A stretch of 64,000 nt of DNA from contig NZ_WIOK01000003.1 in NCBI RefSeq assembly GCF_009467825.1, positions 62,001 to 126,000 on the forward strand, written 5' to 3'. Below the pieces are notes generated by a model that worked only from the letters and a program-made list of their open reading frames with translations, did not search any database and was not told the origin of the DNA. Made by a program: the position numbers and the translations under genes. Below are positions 18,514-26,941 of this stretch, piece after piece. Each line of letters starts with the position of its first letter. Position 1 is the stretch's first letter. This stretch comes from Cyclobacterium xiamenense (GTDB taxonomy: Bacteria; Bacteroidota; Bacteroidia; Cytophagales; Cyclobacteriaceae).

Positions 18514-19857
18514 CTATACATTTCTGGAAAATTTAAGTCGTTGGCCTTGTCGCTCTTCGTGGAAGGTTCCGTTAGCGTACGCAAGGTGTCCGGAAACGAT
18601 CGTATGGGTGATTTTGGAGCGAAACGTTTGCCCCTCAAACGGAGACCATCCGCACTTGGATAGTACATTGTCCCGGCTGACTTCCCAGGGATCATCCAGG
18701 TCCACCAACACCATATCGGCGTGGTAGCCCGGACGCAGGTAGCCGCGCTTTTCGATTTCAAACAAGATCGCCACGTTGTGACTGCTTTTTTGGACGATTT
18801 GTTCCAGACTGATCAGGCCTTTGTGGTACATTTCCAGAAGAGCCGGCAGGCAATGCTGCACCAAGGGTCCACCCGAAGGAGCCGATTGGTAGCGCTTCGC
18901 CTTTTCCTCCAGCGTATGGGGAGCGTGATCGGTCGCCAATACGTCGATATGCCCGTCGAGCAGGCCCTTCAAAATCGCTTCCCGGTCTTTTGCCGTTTTA
19001 ATGGCCGGATTCCACTTGATTAGATTCCCTTTGCGTTCGTAATCCTCTTCTGAAAACCACAAGTGATGCACACAGGCTTCGGCAGTAATCCGCTTCTCCG
19101 CCAATGGCAGGTCCTTATCAAATAGCTTGACCTCCTCTCCTGTACTGATATGCAACACGTGCAGCTTGCTGCCGTACATACGGGCCATATCGACCACGGT
19201 TTTCGACGCATCGTAGCAGGCCTGCCAGGATCGGATTTTTGGATGGAAACGGACCGGAATATCCTCTCCGTATTCTTTTTTGTATTTTTCCAGATTTTCT
19301 TTGATGATGTGATCGTTTTCGCTGTGGGTGGCGATGATGGTGGGGCTGTGCTTGAAAATCTGCTCCAAACTATCCGGATTGTCCACCAGCATGTTGCCCG
19401 TAGAAGAACCCTGAAAAACCTTCACCCCGCATACCGTCTGCGGGTCTACTTTTTTGATGGTCTCGATGTTATCGTTGGTAGCCCCCAGATAAAAGGAGTA
19501 ATTGGCAAGGGATTTTTTGGCAGCCAGCTCGTATTTGTCTTCAAGCAACTCCAAGGTAGTCGCCTGCGGCACGGTGTTGGGCATTTCCATATAGCTGGTA
19601 ATTCCTCCAGCTACGGCTGCCTTACTTTCGGTATAGATTTCTGCCTTGTGAGTCAAACCGGGCTCACGGAAGTGAACCTGATCGTCGATAAGACCTGGCA
19701 GCAGGTACTTTCCGCTGCCATCGATCTCCGTATCTGCCTCGTATCCCGAGAGGTCGCCCCCCACCGCAAAGATCAACCCCTCTTTAATATAGAGGTCGCC
19801 CTGCATAATCTTACCTTCATTCACTATATTTGCATTCCGGATTAAAATTCTTTTCAT
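18514..19857 (-). CDS. pyrC: dihydroorotase
   Basis: 447-residue amidohydrolase of pyrimidine synthesis that interconverts carbamoyl-aspartate and dihydroorotate. Signatures: the metal-site region DDQVHFREPGLTHK, MEMPNTVPQ, GVKVFQGSSTGN, the His in LHVLHIST, and the Asp in DVLATDHAPHT. The first His of the usual HxH pair is Gln60, as I recall for Bacteroidota homologs, so metal ligation may differ from the textbook enzyme. Monocistronic, divergent from the DEAD-box gene. Confidence 0.93.
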   Translation of the reverse strand: MKRILIRNANIVNEGKIMQGDLYIKEGLIFAVGGDLSGYEADTEIDGSGKYLLPGLIDDQVHFREPGLTHKAEIYTESKAAVAGGITSYMEMPNTVPQATTLELLEDKYELAAKKSLANYSFYLGATNDNIETIKKVDPQTVCGVKVFQGSSTGNMLVDNPDSLEQIFKHSPTIIATHSENDHIIKENLEKYKKEYGEDIPVRFHPKIRSWQACYDASKTVVDMARMYGSKLHVLHISTGEEVKLFDKDLPLAEKRITAEACVHHLWFSEEDYERKGNLIKWNPAIKTAKDREAILKGLLDGHIDVLATDHAPHTLEEKAKRYQSAPSGGPLVQHCLPALLEMYHKGLISLEQIVQKSSHNVAILFEIEKRGYLRPGYHADMVLVDLDDPWEVSRDNVLSKCGWSPFEGQTFRSKITHTIVSGHLAYANGTFHEERQGQRLKFSRNV

Positions 19858-19926
19858 ACCATCGTTCTTTGAGGGAAAGGGTACATCGAAATACCCCCTT
19901 GAATCGTTTCATAAAAATATAAAATC

Positions 19927-21279
19927 ATGGTCGATCAACTGCAATCTTTTGAAAATTTTAATCTAAACAAGCAACTTTTACGTGCAGTGCAGGAAATTGG
20001 CTACGAAAAACCCACCCCCATACAGGAAAAAGCCATTCCCCTGGCGCTGTCCGGACACGACATCCTGGGCATTGCTCAAACCGGCACCGGGAAAACCGCG
20101 GCTTTTGTACTTCCGCTCCTGTTTAAAGTAAAATACGCCCAGGGGCAGCATCCCCGTGCCCTGATCCTGGCCCCCACCCGGGAACTTGTCATGCAAATCG
20201 AAGAGGCAGTCAGGGGTTTTGGCAAATACACCGACCTGCGCTACGTCTGCCTGTACGGCGGACTGGGACCCAAACCGCAGATCGAAAAAGTACAGCAGGG
20301 AGTAGACATCCTCATTGCCACCCCGGGGCGCTTTCTCGATCTGTATAAAAAGGGTGTGGTCTACACTCGGGATATCAAAACCATGATACTGGACGAGGCA
20401 GACAAAATGCTCGACATGGGCTTTCTGCCCCAAATCCGTGCCATCCTGGAAATCATACCGGTAAAACGCCAAAACATGCTTTTTTCCGCTACCTTCAGCG
20501 ACAAAATAGAAAACCTATCCCACGAATTTCTGGAATTTCCAGAACGCGTGGAAGTGGCCCCGCAGGCCAGTACGGCGGGCACCATCGATCAATACAAGTA
20601 TTACGTGCCCAACGTCCGAACCAAACTGGACCTGCTGGAAAAAGTAGTGAGCGGGCCTGGCTTTGACCGGGGCATCGTCTTTACCAAGTCCAGAAAGAAT
20701 GCCGAGGAAGTATTTCGCTACCTGCAACACCGACAGTCAGGAAGCATTCGGGTCATCCATGCCAACAAAGGCCAAAACACCCGGATCAACAGCATGGACG
20801 AATTTAAAAAAGGTCAGGTAAAGATCTTGGTGGCAACCGATGTGGCGGCACGCGGACTGGACATCAGCATGGTCAGCCATGTGGTGAATTTCGACGTGCC
20901 CCTTATCTACGAGGATTACGTGCACCGAATCGGCCGCACGGGCAGGGCAGAAAACGAGGGCACCGCCGTCACCTTTATCAACCCGGCCGAAAGCTATCAC
21001 TTCGAAAAAATTGAAGCCATTATCCGCAAGGAAGTGCAAGAACGACGCATCCCTAAAGATATTCCTGCACACGAAACCCCCTTTGACGAGCAGCAAGGCT
21101 ACGAACGTGAAATCGACAAACAGAAAAAAGGGGAGGATCCGGAATTCAAAGGGGCCTTTCACGAGAAAAAATCCTACCAGCCAGCCCGTATTGAAAAACC
21201 AAAAAAACGTGGCAACAAAAACAGCAAGGCGAAGCGAAACAGAAATCAGATGAAAACCAAGGGTAAGTGGAAAAAATAA
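19927..21279 (+). CDS. DEAD-box ATP-dependent RNA helicase
   Basis: 450 residues with the Q motif (PTPIQEKAIPLAL), motif I AQTGTGKTAAF, motif II LDEADKMLDMGF, motif III LFSATFS, and motif VI HRIGRTGRAE. A Lys/Arg-rich tail (about residues 395-450) ends KTKGKWKK and likely binds RNA. This is the RhlE/CshA-like type that unwinds structured RNA in ribosome assembly or decay; which subfamily is not certain. Confidence 0.94.
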   Translation: MVDQLQSFENFNLNKQLLRAVQEIGYEKPTPIQEKAIPLALSGHDILGIAQTGTGKTAAFVLPLLFKVKYAQGQHPRALILAPTRELVMQIEEAVRGFGKYTDLRYVCLYGGLGPKPQIEKVQQGVDILIATPGRFLDLYKKGVVYTRDIKTMILDEADKMLDMGFLPQIRAILEIIPVKRQNMLFSATFSDKIENLSHEFLEFPERVEVAPQASTAGTIDQYKYYVPNVRTKLDLLEKVVSGPGFDRGIVFTKSRKNAEEVFRYLQHRQSGSIRVIHANKGQNTRINSMDEFKKGQVKILVATDVAARGLDISMVSHVVNFDVPLIYEDYVHRIGRTGRAENEGTAVTFINPAESYHFEKIEAIIRKEVQERRIPKDIPAHETPFDEQQGYEREIDKQKKGEDPEFKGAFHEKKSYQPARIEKPKKRGNKNSKAKRNRNQMKTKGKWKK

Positions 21280-21584
21280 GCCTTGCTCCGAGTCGCACTG
21301 TTTGGCAAACAAATCCGATGGAATTTTCCGAAAAAAACTCTGCCCGCTGGTACACAAGAAAATGCGTTTTACGAATTTAAAATTGCAAAATAAATATTTT
21401 TTAGATTTTTTTACTGATTTATCTGAAATAAACCGTTATTATTTGGATTTTGTCTGCGATATTTGCAGAAGGTAACCTGCATGATTTTTTGTAGGAGCAG
21501 CTAGCAGCGGACGATCCCAGGACACTTTTCGAAGATCCGGGAGTGAAACAGGCCCCTGAAATTCGTTACTTATTGACTGAAACC
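21280..21584 (+). other. intergenic region, no gene
   Basis: AT-rich in its first half. GATATTTG at 21458-21465 resembles a -7 box (one mismatch from TAnnTTTG) for the downstream secreted protein. Nothing else recognised. Confidence 0.4.
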
Positions 21585-22223
21585 ATGAAAAACGTAGTTG
21601 GAATCTTTTTTTGGTGCGGTATGGTCGCTTTTGAGGCTGGCGCACAAAGTCATTTTTTCAAAAATGCAGATGTTGAAACCATCGTAGAAAATCACGAAAC
21701 CATTGCTACCCTGCCGTTTCAGGCCCGGGTGACCTTGCGGCCGGATCAAATGGAGTCGCTATCGGCCGATGAACTTGCTTCGCTGGAACGATTGGAGGGA
21801 CAAAGCATTCAACAGGCGCTTTTTACCTGGTTTCAAAACCACAAAGAAACGGGCAAACTTGCTGTAAACGTGCAGGATCCTGCGGTTACCAATAGTAAAT
21901 TGACCGCTGCGGGAATAAGCCTGGAAAATTACCAGGACATAGCTCCATCTCAACTGGCAGCCATACTTGGGGTAGATGCCATCGTCACCGGCAGTTACGA
22001 AACCAACCAACCCCTTGGGGCGAATGGAGAAGAAAATGAAGGAATTCTCGCACCCGAAGCCAATCTGGCCGTTATCAATTTGTTTATCTACAATGCAGCA
22101 GACGGGGAATTGCTGCTTCAATTCCACAACGGGATCTATGGGTCGAAGGAGAGCTTGAACAACGGGCTGGTCGAAGCACTCTTGAAGAAAGTATCCCGCA
22201 AAATGGTCTATGCCAAAACCTAG
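21585..22223 (+). CDS. exported protein of unknown function, LpoB/FlgO/CsgG-like core possible
   Basis: 212 residues from ATG 21585. The signal peptide ends near FEAGAQ (about residue 21). The middle has QDIAPSQLAAILGVDAIVTG followed by a short strand-rich part ending in a basic KKVSRKMVYAKT. The phrase LGVDAIVTGSYE is reminiscent of CsgG/FlgO/LpoB-type periplasmic domains, but I cannot confirm the family. It sits 66 nt before the cytosine deaminase in the same direction. Confidence 0.75.
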   Translation: MKNVVGIFFWCGMVAFEAGAQSHFFKNADVETIVENHETIATLPFQARVTLRPDQMESLSADELASLERLEGQSIQQALFTWFQNHKETGKLAVNVQDPAVTNSKLTAAGISLENYQDIAPSQLAAILGVDAIVTGSYETNQPLGANGEENEGILAPEANLAVINLFIYNAADGELLLQFHNGIYGSKESLNNGLVEALLKKVSRKMVYAKT

Positions 22224-22289
22224 CGACCCGAAGTGGGTATTTCTACCGGAATTTTTCGTAAGTTGAGAGGTAAACCAACGGAAGTAGGA

Positions 22290-22727
22290 ATGGATTCATG
22301 GATGGAGGCAGCGATCGTCGAAGCGAAAAAAAGCCTGGACCAGGGCGGAATCCCGATCGGGTCGGTACTGGTGTACCGGAACAGGATTATCGGCCGGGGC
22401 CATAACCAACGCGTCCAAAAAGGAAGTAGCATCCTGCATGGAGAAATGGATGCCCTGGAAAATGCTGGAAGGCAACCGGCTGCGGTGTATCGAGAGTGCA
22501 CCTTGTATACCACGCTTTCCCCATGTCCAATGTGCTCGGGTGCGATTTTACTCTACGGTATTCCCCGCGTAGTCATCGGCGAGAACGATACCTTCCGGGG
22601 TTCCGAAGAACTACTCAAACAGTACAACGTAAGCCTAACCGTGTTACAAGACCCCGTATGTCAGGCGCTTATGCATCGCTTTATACAGAGAAATCCCGGT
22701 ATCTGGCAAGAGGATATTGGCGTCTGA
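22290..22727 (+). CDS. cytosine deaminase, yeast Fcy1-like
   Basis: 145-residue zinc deaminase (CDA fold). The Zn site and proton donor are H50-x-E52 (ILHGEMDALENAGR) and C79/C82 (TTLSPCPMCSGAILLYGIPR). Segments GIPIGSVLV, IGRGHNQRVQKGS, YGIPRVVIGEN and the C-terminal WQEDIG closely follow fungal cytosine deaminase rather than TadA, which is expected to convert cytosine to uracil. ATG 22290 (MDSWMEAAI) is chosen over the open extension from 22233. Its stop lies 2 nt from the convergent esterase stop. Confidence 0.88.
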   Translation: MDSWMEAAIVEAKKSLDQGGIPIGSVLVYRNRIIGRGHNQRVQKGSSILHGEMDALENAGRQPAAVYRECTLYTTLSPCPMCSGAILLYGIPRVVIGENDTFRGSEELLKQYNVSLTVLQDPVCQALMHRFIQRNPGIWQEDIGV

Positions 22728-22729
22728 TG

Positions 22730-23596
22730 TTACTTCTGACGAAAAGTATCCGAAACAAACCGCAGTACTTCCGGAAGTGATTCCCGCCAATACGTCCAGT
22801 TGTGGGCCCCGTCCCGAATCCTGAACTCATGGGGTATTTCCTTTTTCTTCAGCGCAATATGCACGAGGCTATTGCCCTCGTAAAGAAAATCGTCGTCTCC
22901 GCAATCGAAATACCATTTTACCGATTTCATCGCTTCGGGAGCGTTTAACTCGATCTGCCGAAGCGCCTGATGCCGGTCATAATATGCCTCCAACACGGCG
23001 GAGTCCTTTACCACCGTTCCGCTATTTTCCAAACCCTTTTTAAACTCCTCGAGGCTGGCACTTCGCAAGGCTGCACTCAGGGGACAAGCCGAAGAAAATA
23101 GGTCCGGCCGATGCATGGCATAGAAAAAGGTGCCCCCTCCGCCCATGGACAAACCGGCAATGGCCCGGTACCGTTTTTCTTTCTTGATTCGGTACTGCGA
23201 TTCCACGTAGGGCATCAATTCCTCAAAAAAGAAGTCTTCGTACCGCCATTCTCCGTTCACATCGTTGAAATAGCCCCTCCTTCCGGTATTGGCATCTGGC
23301 ATGACCACAATCATCTGCGTGGCGATGCCTTCGGCAAATGCCTGATCGGCAATGTGCTGCACCTCACCGAATTGTACCCATCCGGTTTGGTCATCGCCTG
23401 CTCCGTGGAGCAAATACAGTACCGGGTACGAACGCTGGGAATGATCATAACCGGGAGGGAGGTATACGGCAAACTTCCGTTCCATATTCAGGATTTTGCT
23501 GTCCATCGTTAGGGCATCAAAGACCCGGCTTTCCTGAGCCCGAACAATGGAAAAAGACACAAAAAAAAGCAAGGTAAACGCCTGTAACAGTCGCAT
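22730..23596 (-). CDS. exported esterase, CE1/feruloyl-esterase-like
   Basis: 288 residues with a signal peptide (1-20, FSIVRAQ). Alpha/beta-hydrolase core: YPVLYLLHGAGDD (oxyanion region), the nucleophile Ser150 in GLSMGGGG, DCGDDDFLYEG for the acid and DGAHNWTYW for the His. Probably removes feruloyl, acetyl or similar ester groups from polysaccharides in the periplasm or outside the cell. The substrate is inferred only from family and from neighbouring exported hydrolases. Confidence 0.88.
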   Translation of the reverse strand: MRLLQAFTLLFFVSFSIVRAQESRVFDALTMDSKILNMERKFAVYLPPGYDHSQRSYPVLYLLHGAGDDQTGWVQFGEVQHIADQAFAEGIATQMIVVMPDANTGRRGYFNDVNGEWRYEDFFFEELMPYVESQYRIKKEKRYRAIAGLSMGGGGTFFYAMHRPDLFSSACPLSAALRSASLEEFKKGLENSGTVVKDSAVLEAYYDRHQALRQIELNAPEAMKSVKWYFDCGDDDFLYEGNSLVHIALKKKEIPHEFRIRDGAHNWTYWRESLPEVLRFVSDTFRQK

Positions 23597-23884
23597 GGCA
23601 AAACTTGGTTTATTTTAGGTTAGTACTGGTTTTGGACAATTCCGAATACAAGCTACTAAATTCGTCGCTAAAGCGATGAAAAAAATCGATTTTTGCCGAA
23701 AAAAAGCGCAAAAATTGGAGTAACTCGTTCCGACGCAGGCCTGCCCGCGGACGCATCCCGCAATAAGTTAGGAGTTGCTACCTCGATTCGTGCAGCGAAT
23801 TGGCCGTTTAATGCCGCCTTGGTTGCCCAACCAATCCCCACCAAATTCGTATAAAGCCGTGTGCGTGCCTTAACCCCCACTCTC

Positions 23885-24379
23885 ATGAAAACCAGTATTA
23901 CCGGATTTTTTTTCGTCTTGCTTCTCGTGCTTTTGCCGGGATTTTCGAACAAAGACCTACCGAAATCAGCGTTTAAAGTTATTTCCTTCCAAGAATTTGA
24001 GCAGCTGGCGGCCGAGGAGTCGGAAAAGTTGCGTGTTTTCAATTTTTGGGCAACCTGGTGCGCCCCCTGCATCAAGGAAATGCCCTATTTCGAAAAAGCC
24101 AATCAGTCAGACAAGGAGCTGGAGCTCTACTTTATCTCCATAGACGATGCCCGACGACCCGAACGGGTAACGGCATTTATCGAACGAAAAGCCATCGAAT
24201 CCCCCGTCTACCTGTTAAATGACGTGGATTTCAATTCCTGGATCGACAAAGTCAGCCCCGACTGGACCGGAGCCATTCCGGCCACGCTTTTTATCCAGGC
24301 AGACGGTAGCAGACACTTTCACGAGGGGGCGATGGAAGAAACCGAATTGCTTCAGCGTATTGACCAACTCAAACAATAA
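23885..24379 (+). CDS. exported thioredoxin-fold protein (TlpA/ResA-like)
   Basis: 164 residues from ATG 23885. A hydrophobic N-terminal signal or anchor segment (about 1-22) is followed by a thioredoxin domain with NFWATWCAPCIKEMP, so the redox pair is WCAPC, and the cis-Pro segment IPATLF. Likely a periplasmic disulfide reductase. It is 5 nt upstream of a second redoxin gene, so the two are co-transcribed. Confidence 0.87.
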   Translation: MKTSITGFFFVLLLVLLPGFSNKDLPKSAFKVISFQEFEQLAAEESEKLRVFNFWATWCAPCIKEMPYFEKANQSDKELELYFISIDDARRPERVTAFIERKAIESPVYLLNDVDFNSWIDKVSPDWTGAIPATLFIQADGSRHFHEGAMEETELLQRIDQLKQ

Positions 24380-24384
24380 GCACC

Positions 24385-25011
24385 ATGAAAAACACCAAAA
24401 AATTTATCGGTATACTCCAGGCATTGTTGCTGCTGGCGACCGTTTCCCTGGCCCAAAATAATGGATACGAGGTAGGCGATGAAGCGATGGATTTTCACCT
24501 GCAAACCGTCAGCGGTTCGCAGGTATCGCTTGAAGGATTGGAAGGAAACCAGGGGGCTATTGTTATCTTCTCCTGCAATACCTGCCCCTATGTACAGGCC
24601 TACGAGGACCGCATGATCGAGTTGCATCAGACCTATGCCTCCAAAGGGTACCCCCTGATCGCAATCAATTCGAACGACGAGAAGATCAGTCCGGGGGATA
24701 GTTTTGAGGCCATGAAAACAAGGGCTGCAGAAAAGAAATTTCCCTTTGCTTACGCCTACGACAAGAGCCAGGAGGTAATCCGGGCCTACGGCGCTACCCG
24801 AACTCCCCAGGTATACCTGTTGGAAAAAGAATCCGATCGGTACATCGTGCGGTATATCGGCGCCATTGATAACAACTACCAGGATGCCACTTCCGTCAGC
24901 GAATTTTACCTCGCGGATGCCCTGGATGCCTTGCTAAGCGGAGCGAAGGTACCACGGGAAACGACCAAAGCGATCGGCTGTAGCATCAAGTGGAGCCGGA
25001 ATTCCCAGTAA
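24385..25011 (+). CDS. exported redoxin (AhpC/TSA-like thioredoxin family)
   Basis: 208 residues with a signal peptide (LATVSLAQ). The redoxin core is seen in VGDEAMDFHLQTVSG and IVIFSCNTCPYVQAYEDRM, with a CNTCPY active site, then TRTPQVYLLE. This CxxC pattern is common in Bacteroidota redoxins of unknown partner. It forms a pair with the preceding TlpA-like gene and is convergent with the 512-residue propeller protein. Confidence 0.85.
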   Translation: MKNTKKFIGILQALLLLATVSLAQNNGYEVGDEAMDFHLQTVSGSQVSLEGLEGNQGAIVIFSCNTCPYVQAYEDRMIELHQTYASKGYPLIAINSNDEKISPGDSFEAMKTRAAEKKFPFAYAYDKSQEVIRAYGATRTPQVYLLEKESDRYIVRYIGAIDNNYQDATSVSEFYLADALDALLSGAKVPRETTKAIGCSIKWSRNSQ

Positions 25012-25051
25012 TTGGCAACCCTCCCATTTCGGTACATTGCCCGCTTTAGCA

Positions 25052-26590
25052 TCAGTCAAACCCATGGTACAGGTAAATGGCCCCATAGGTCCATTGCGGG
25101 CCCTGAATGCCCGGATAATTGTACCGATCCATCATCAAAGCGAGGTACCGAAAGGGATACCCCTCGGGTAATTCGACCACATTGGGCCATACCCGGGTAC
25201 CCGATTCCGCATCCCAGGGAGGGAGGTCCATTTGCAAGTTTCCCCGTTCCCGAAGGTCCGGGTAGCTGTAAATGAAAATTTTTCGTTCGCTGCTCCCGAA
25301 GAAGGCGTAGCGGTGATCCCCAATTTTTTGAAGCGAGGTACCCGTGGAGTTTACCGATACCGGACCGGCAAGGGGAACAAATCCCCGATTCCACTCCTCC
25401 GACTCCAACAGGATGGCCTTGTATCCGTTTTGATTGATGCAGGTCAGCATGCGCCATTTGTTCGCCGCTGCATCAAAAATCAGGTGCGGATCTTCGATAT
25501 CTCCCACCATACCGAAAGGCCTTGCCTTCATGACCGAAAAGCCAAACCGGGGATCCTTTTTGCTGGATATGGTAAGCAGTTGCTTCGCTTCGTCCTCGTC
25601 GGCATAAGCACTAAACCCCGTGGTAAGGCCTTTCCAGATTTCCTCCCTTCGGTCGTAAAACAAATGGGAGGCTACCTCGTTTCGCAGCAGGCCATCGTTG
25701 CGGTCAAAAACGATCACTCCCTCCAATCGGATATCGAAAACCGTGGGGTCCAGGCTAAATACTCCCTGGAGGGGATGGGGCAATCCCCGTCCACGGATGG
25801 TGAGGGTGTACCACAACCTTCCCCGATCCAGCAAGGGGCTTCCATCTTCGTAGGTAATGGCCCGAATATCCGCCAGACCCATGCCGGCTCCAAGGTAGGC
25901 ATCGACCCGATCGATGTGCACGGCACCCTGCGAAATCTCCAGGAACACCTGCGATTGAAAACGATTGATTCTATCTCGCTGCCGTAAATCCAGGTACTGG
26001 CTGAATTCTCCCTGCCCAATAGCCAAAGGCAAGCCCACATCCTGAAGGTACACCGTCAATCCGCTGCCCAAAAGTTGTAAGATCAGTCGTTTCCCTGCCA
26101 GGGAGTCTATGGAAGCAGTTTGAATGGACGCAGATAGTACCCGTACAGAATCTTGGTATACCTCCATCCGTAAATCCTGGAACAGGCCTTCGCTGTATTC
26201 CAGCCCCACACGCATGCCATCTGATCCCGCACCAAACGTAAATCCCAGCGCGCCACTCCCCCTGAGGTCTCCCAGGTCCAGGGAATAGGTGGCAAACGGG
26301 TTGAATCCGCCAAACCAGACTTCGGTGTGGGAAGCACCTTCGGAACGGACAATCAGCTGTTCATTTTCGACGAGCAAAGCAGCTTTTTCGTCCCGGTGGT
26401 GCCTAACCGGATGCATGGCGGGCAATCCAATGATGGATTGGGGGTCCAGGGAGGCCAAAGGAATGCGCTGCTCCGGATCGAAAACAAACCGCTTCACGCC
26501 TTGTCTTACAAACTGGATGGCATCCGGTGAGGGCTGCGCCTGAATGGAGGTAATGACGAAAATCAATGCCGGAAAAAAACAGTACTTCAT
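25052..26590 (-). CDS. exported beta-propeller protein, possible glycoside hydrolase (GH43/GH32-like)
   Basis: 512 residues from ATG 26590 (MKYCFFPALIF..., signal peptide to about residue 18, SIQAQ). The N-terminal half looks like a concanavalin-like beta-sandwich (LRGSGALGFTFGAGSDGMRV). The C-terminal half has short repeated strands such as IEDPHLIFDAAANKWRM, TGTSLQKIGDHRYAFFG and a C-terminal YGAIYLYHG. This pattern is typical of five-bladed propeller glycosidases and phosphorylases. I cannot name the family or catalytic acids. The alternative start at 26632 is GTG and lacks the signal. Confidence 0.7.
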   Translation of the reverse strand: MKYCFFPALIFVITSIQAQPSPDAIQFVRQGVKRFVFDPEQRIPLASLDPQSIIGLPAMHPVRHHRDEKAALLVENEQLIVRSEGASHTEVWFGGFNPFATYSLDLGDLRGSGALGFTFGAGSDGMRVGLEYSEGLFQDLRMEVYQDSVRVLSASIQTASIDSLAGKRLILQLLGSGLTVYLQDVGLPLAIGQGEFSQYLDLRQRDRINRFQSQVFLEISQGAVHIDRVDAYLGAGMGLADIRAITYEDGSPLLDRGRLWYTLTIRGRGLPHPLQGVFSLDPTVFDIRLEGVIVFDRNDGLLRNEVASHLFYDRREEIWKGLTTGFSAYADEDEAKQLLTISSKKDPRFGFSVMKARPFGMVGDIEDPHLIFDAAANKWRMLTCINQNGYKAILLESEEWNRGFVPLAGPVSVNSTGTSLQKIGDHRYAFFGSSERKIFIYSYPDLRERGNLQMDLPPWDAESGTRVWPNVVELPEGYPFRYLALMMDRYNYPGIQGPQWTYGAIYLYHGFD

Positions 26591-26941
26591 GGGTCTATCG
26601 TTTGTCTTCAAAGGTCGCCGCCTAGCTGACACCGATCGTCATCCCAGACTGGGAAGCGCTCCTTGGACCAGTCTGACTCAGGCCGCCTGGTTTGCAACCC
26701 GGTCAGCTAAGGCTCCCGAATATACGGATACTTCCGGTTCGCTTGCTAGTGAAAAAACCTCTTTTTTACCGTTCACAATTCGATTCGCAAACGAAACTCC
26801 TTCGGAGAGAAGTCGTTTTCATCCCAAGGCAGGTCAGAAGTAGCCTATCCCTTATCCAATCCAGTATATTCTATATTTCCATGTTAAAAAAATCCCTGGA
26901 GGCGAATTGGCCACCTGTCTTTATACCACTGAAAAACACCC
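26591..26941. other. divergent intergenic region with a three-stem inverted-repeat structure
   Basis: Between two divergent exported-protein genes. An outer stem TAGCTGAC/GTCAGCTA (26623-26630, 26702-26709) encloses a 7-bp stem AGACTGG/CCAGTCT (26646-26652, 26668-26674) and a small CAGG/CCTG hairpin (26679-26689). TATATTTC near 26870 could be a -7 box for the rightward gene. No coding sequence recognised. Confidence 0.45.

Noticed and set aside
26623-26709. Possible tRNA or tRNA-Sec-like gene
   Set aside because: It has an 8-bp outer stem, but no TTCGANN T loop, D arm or usable anticodon arm.
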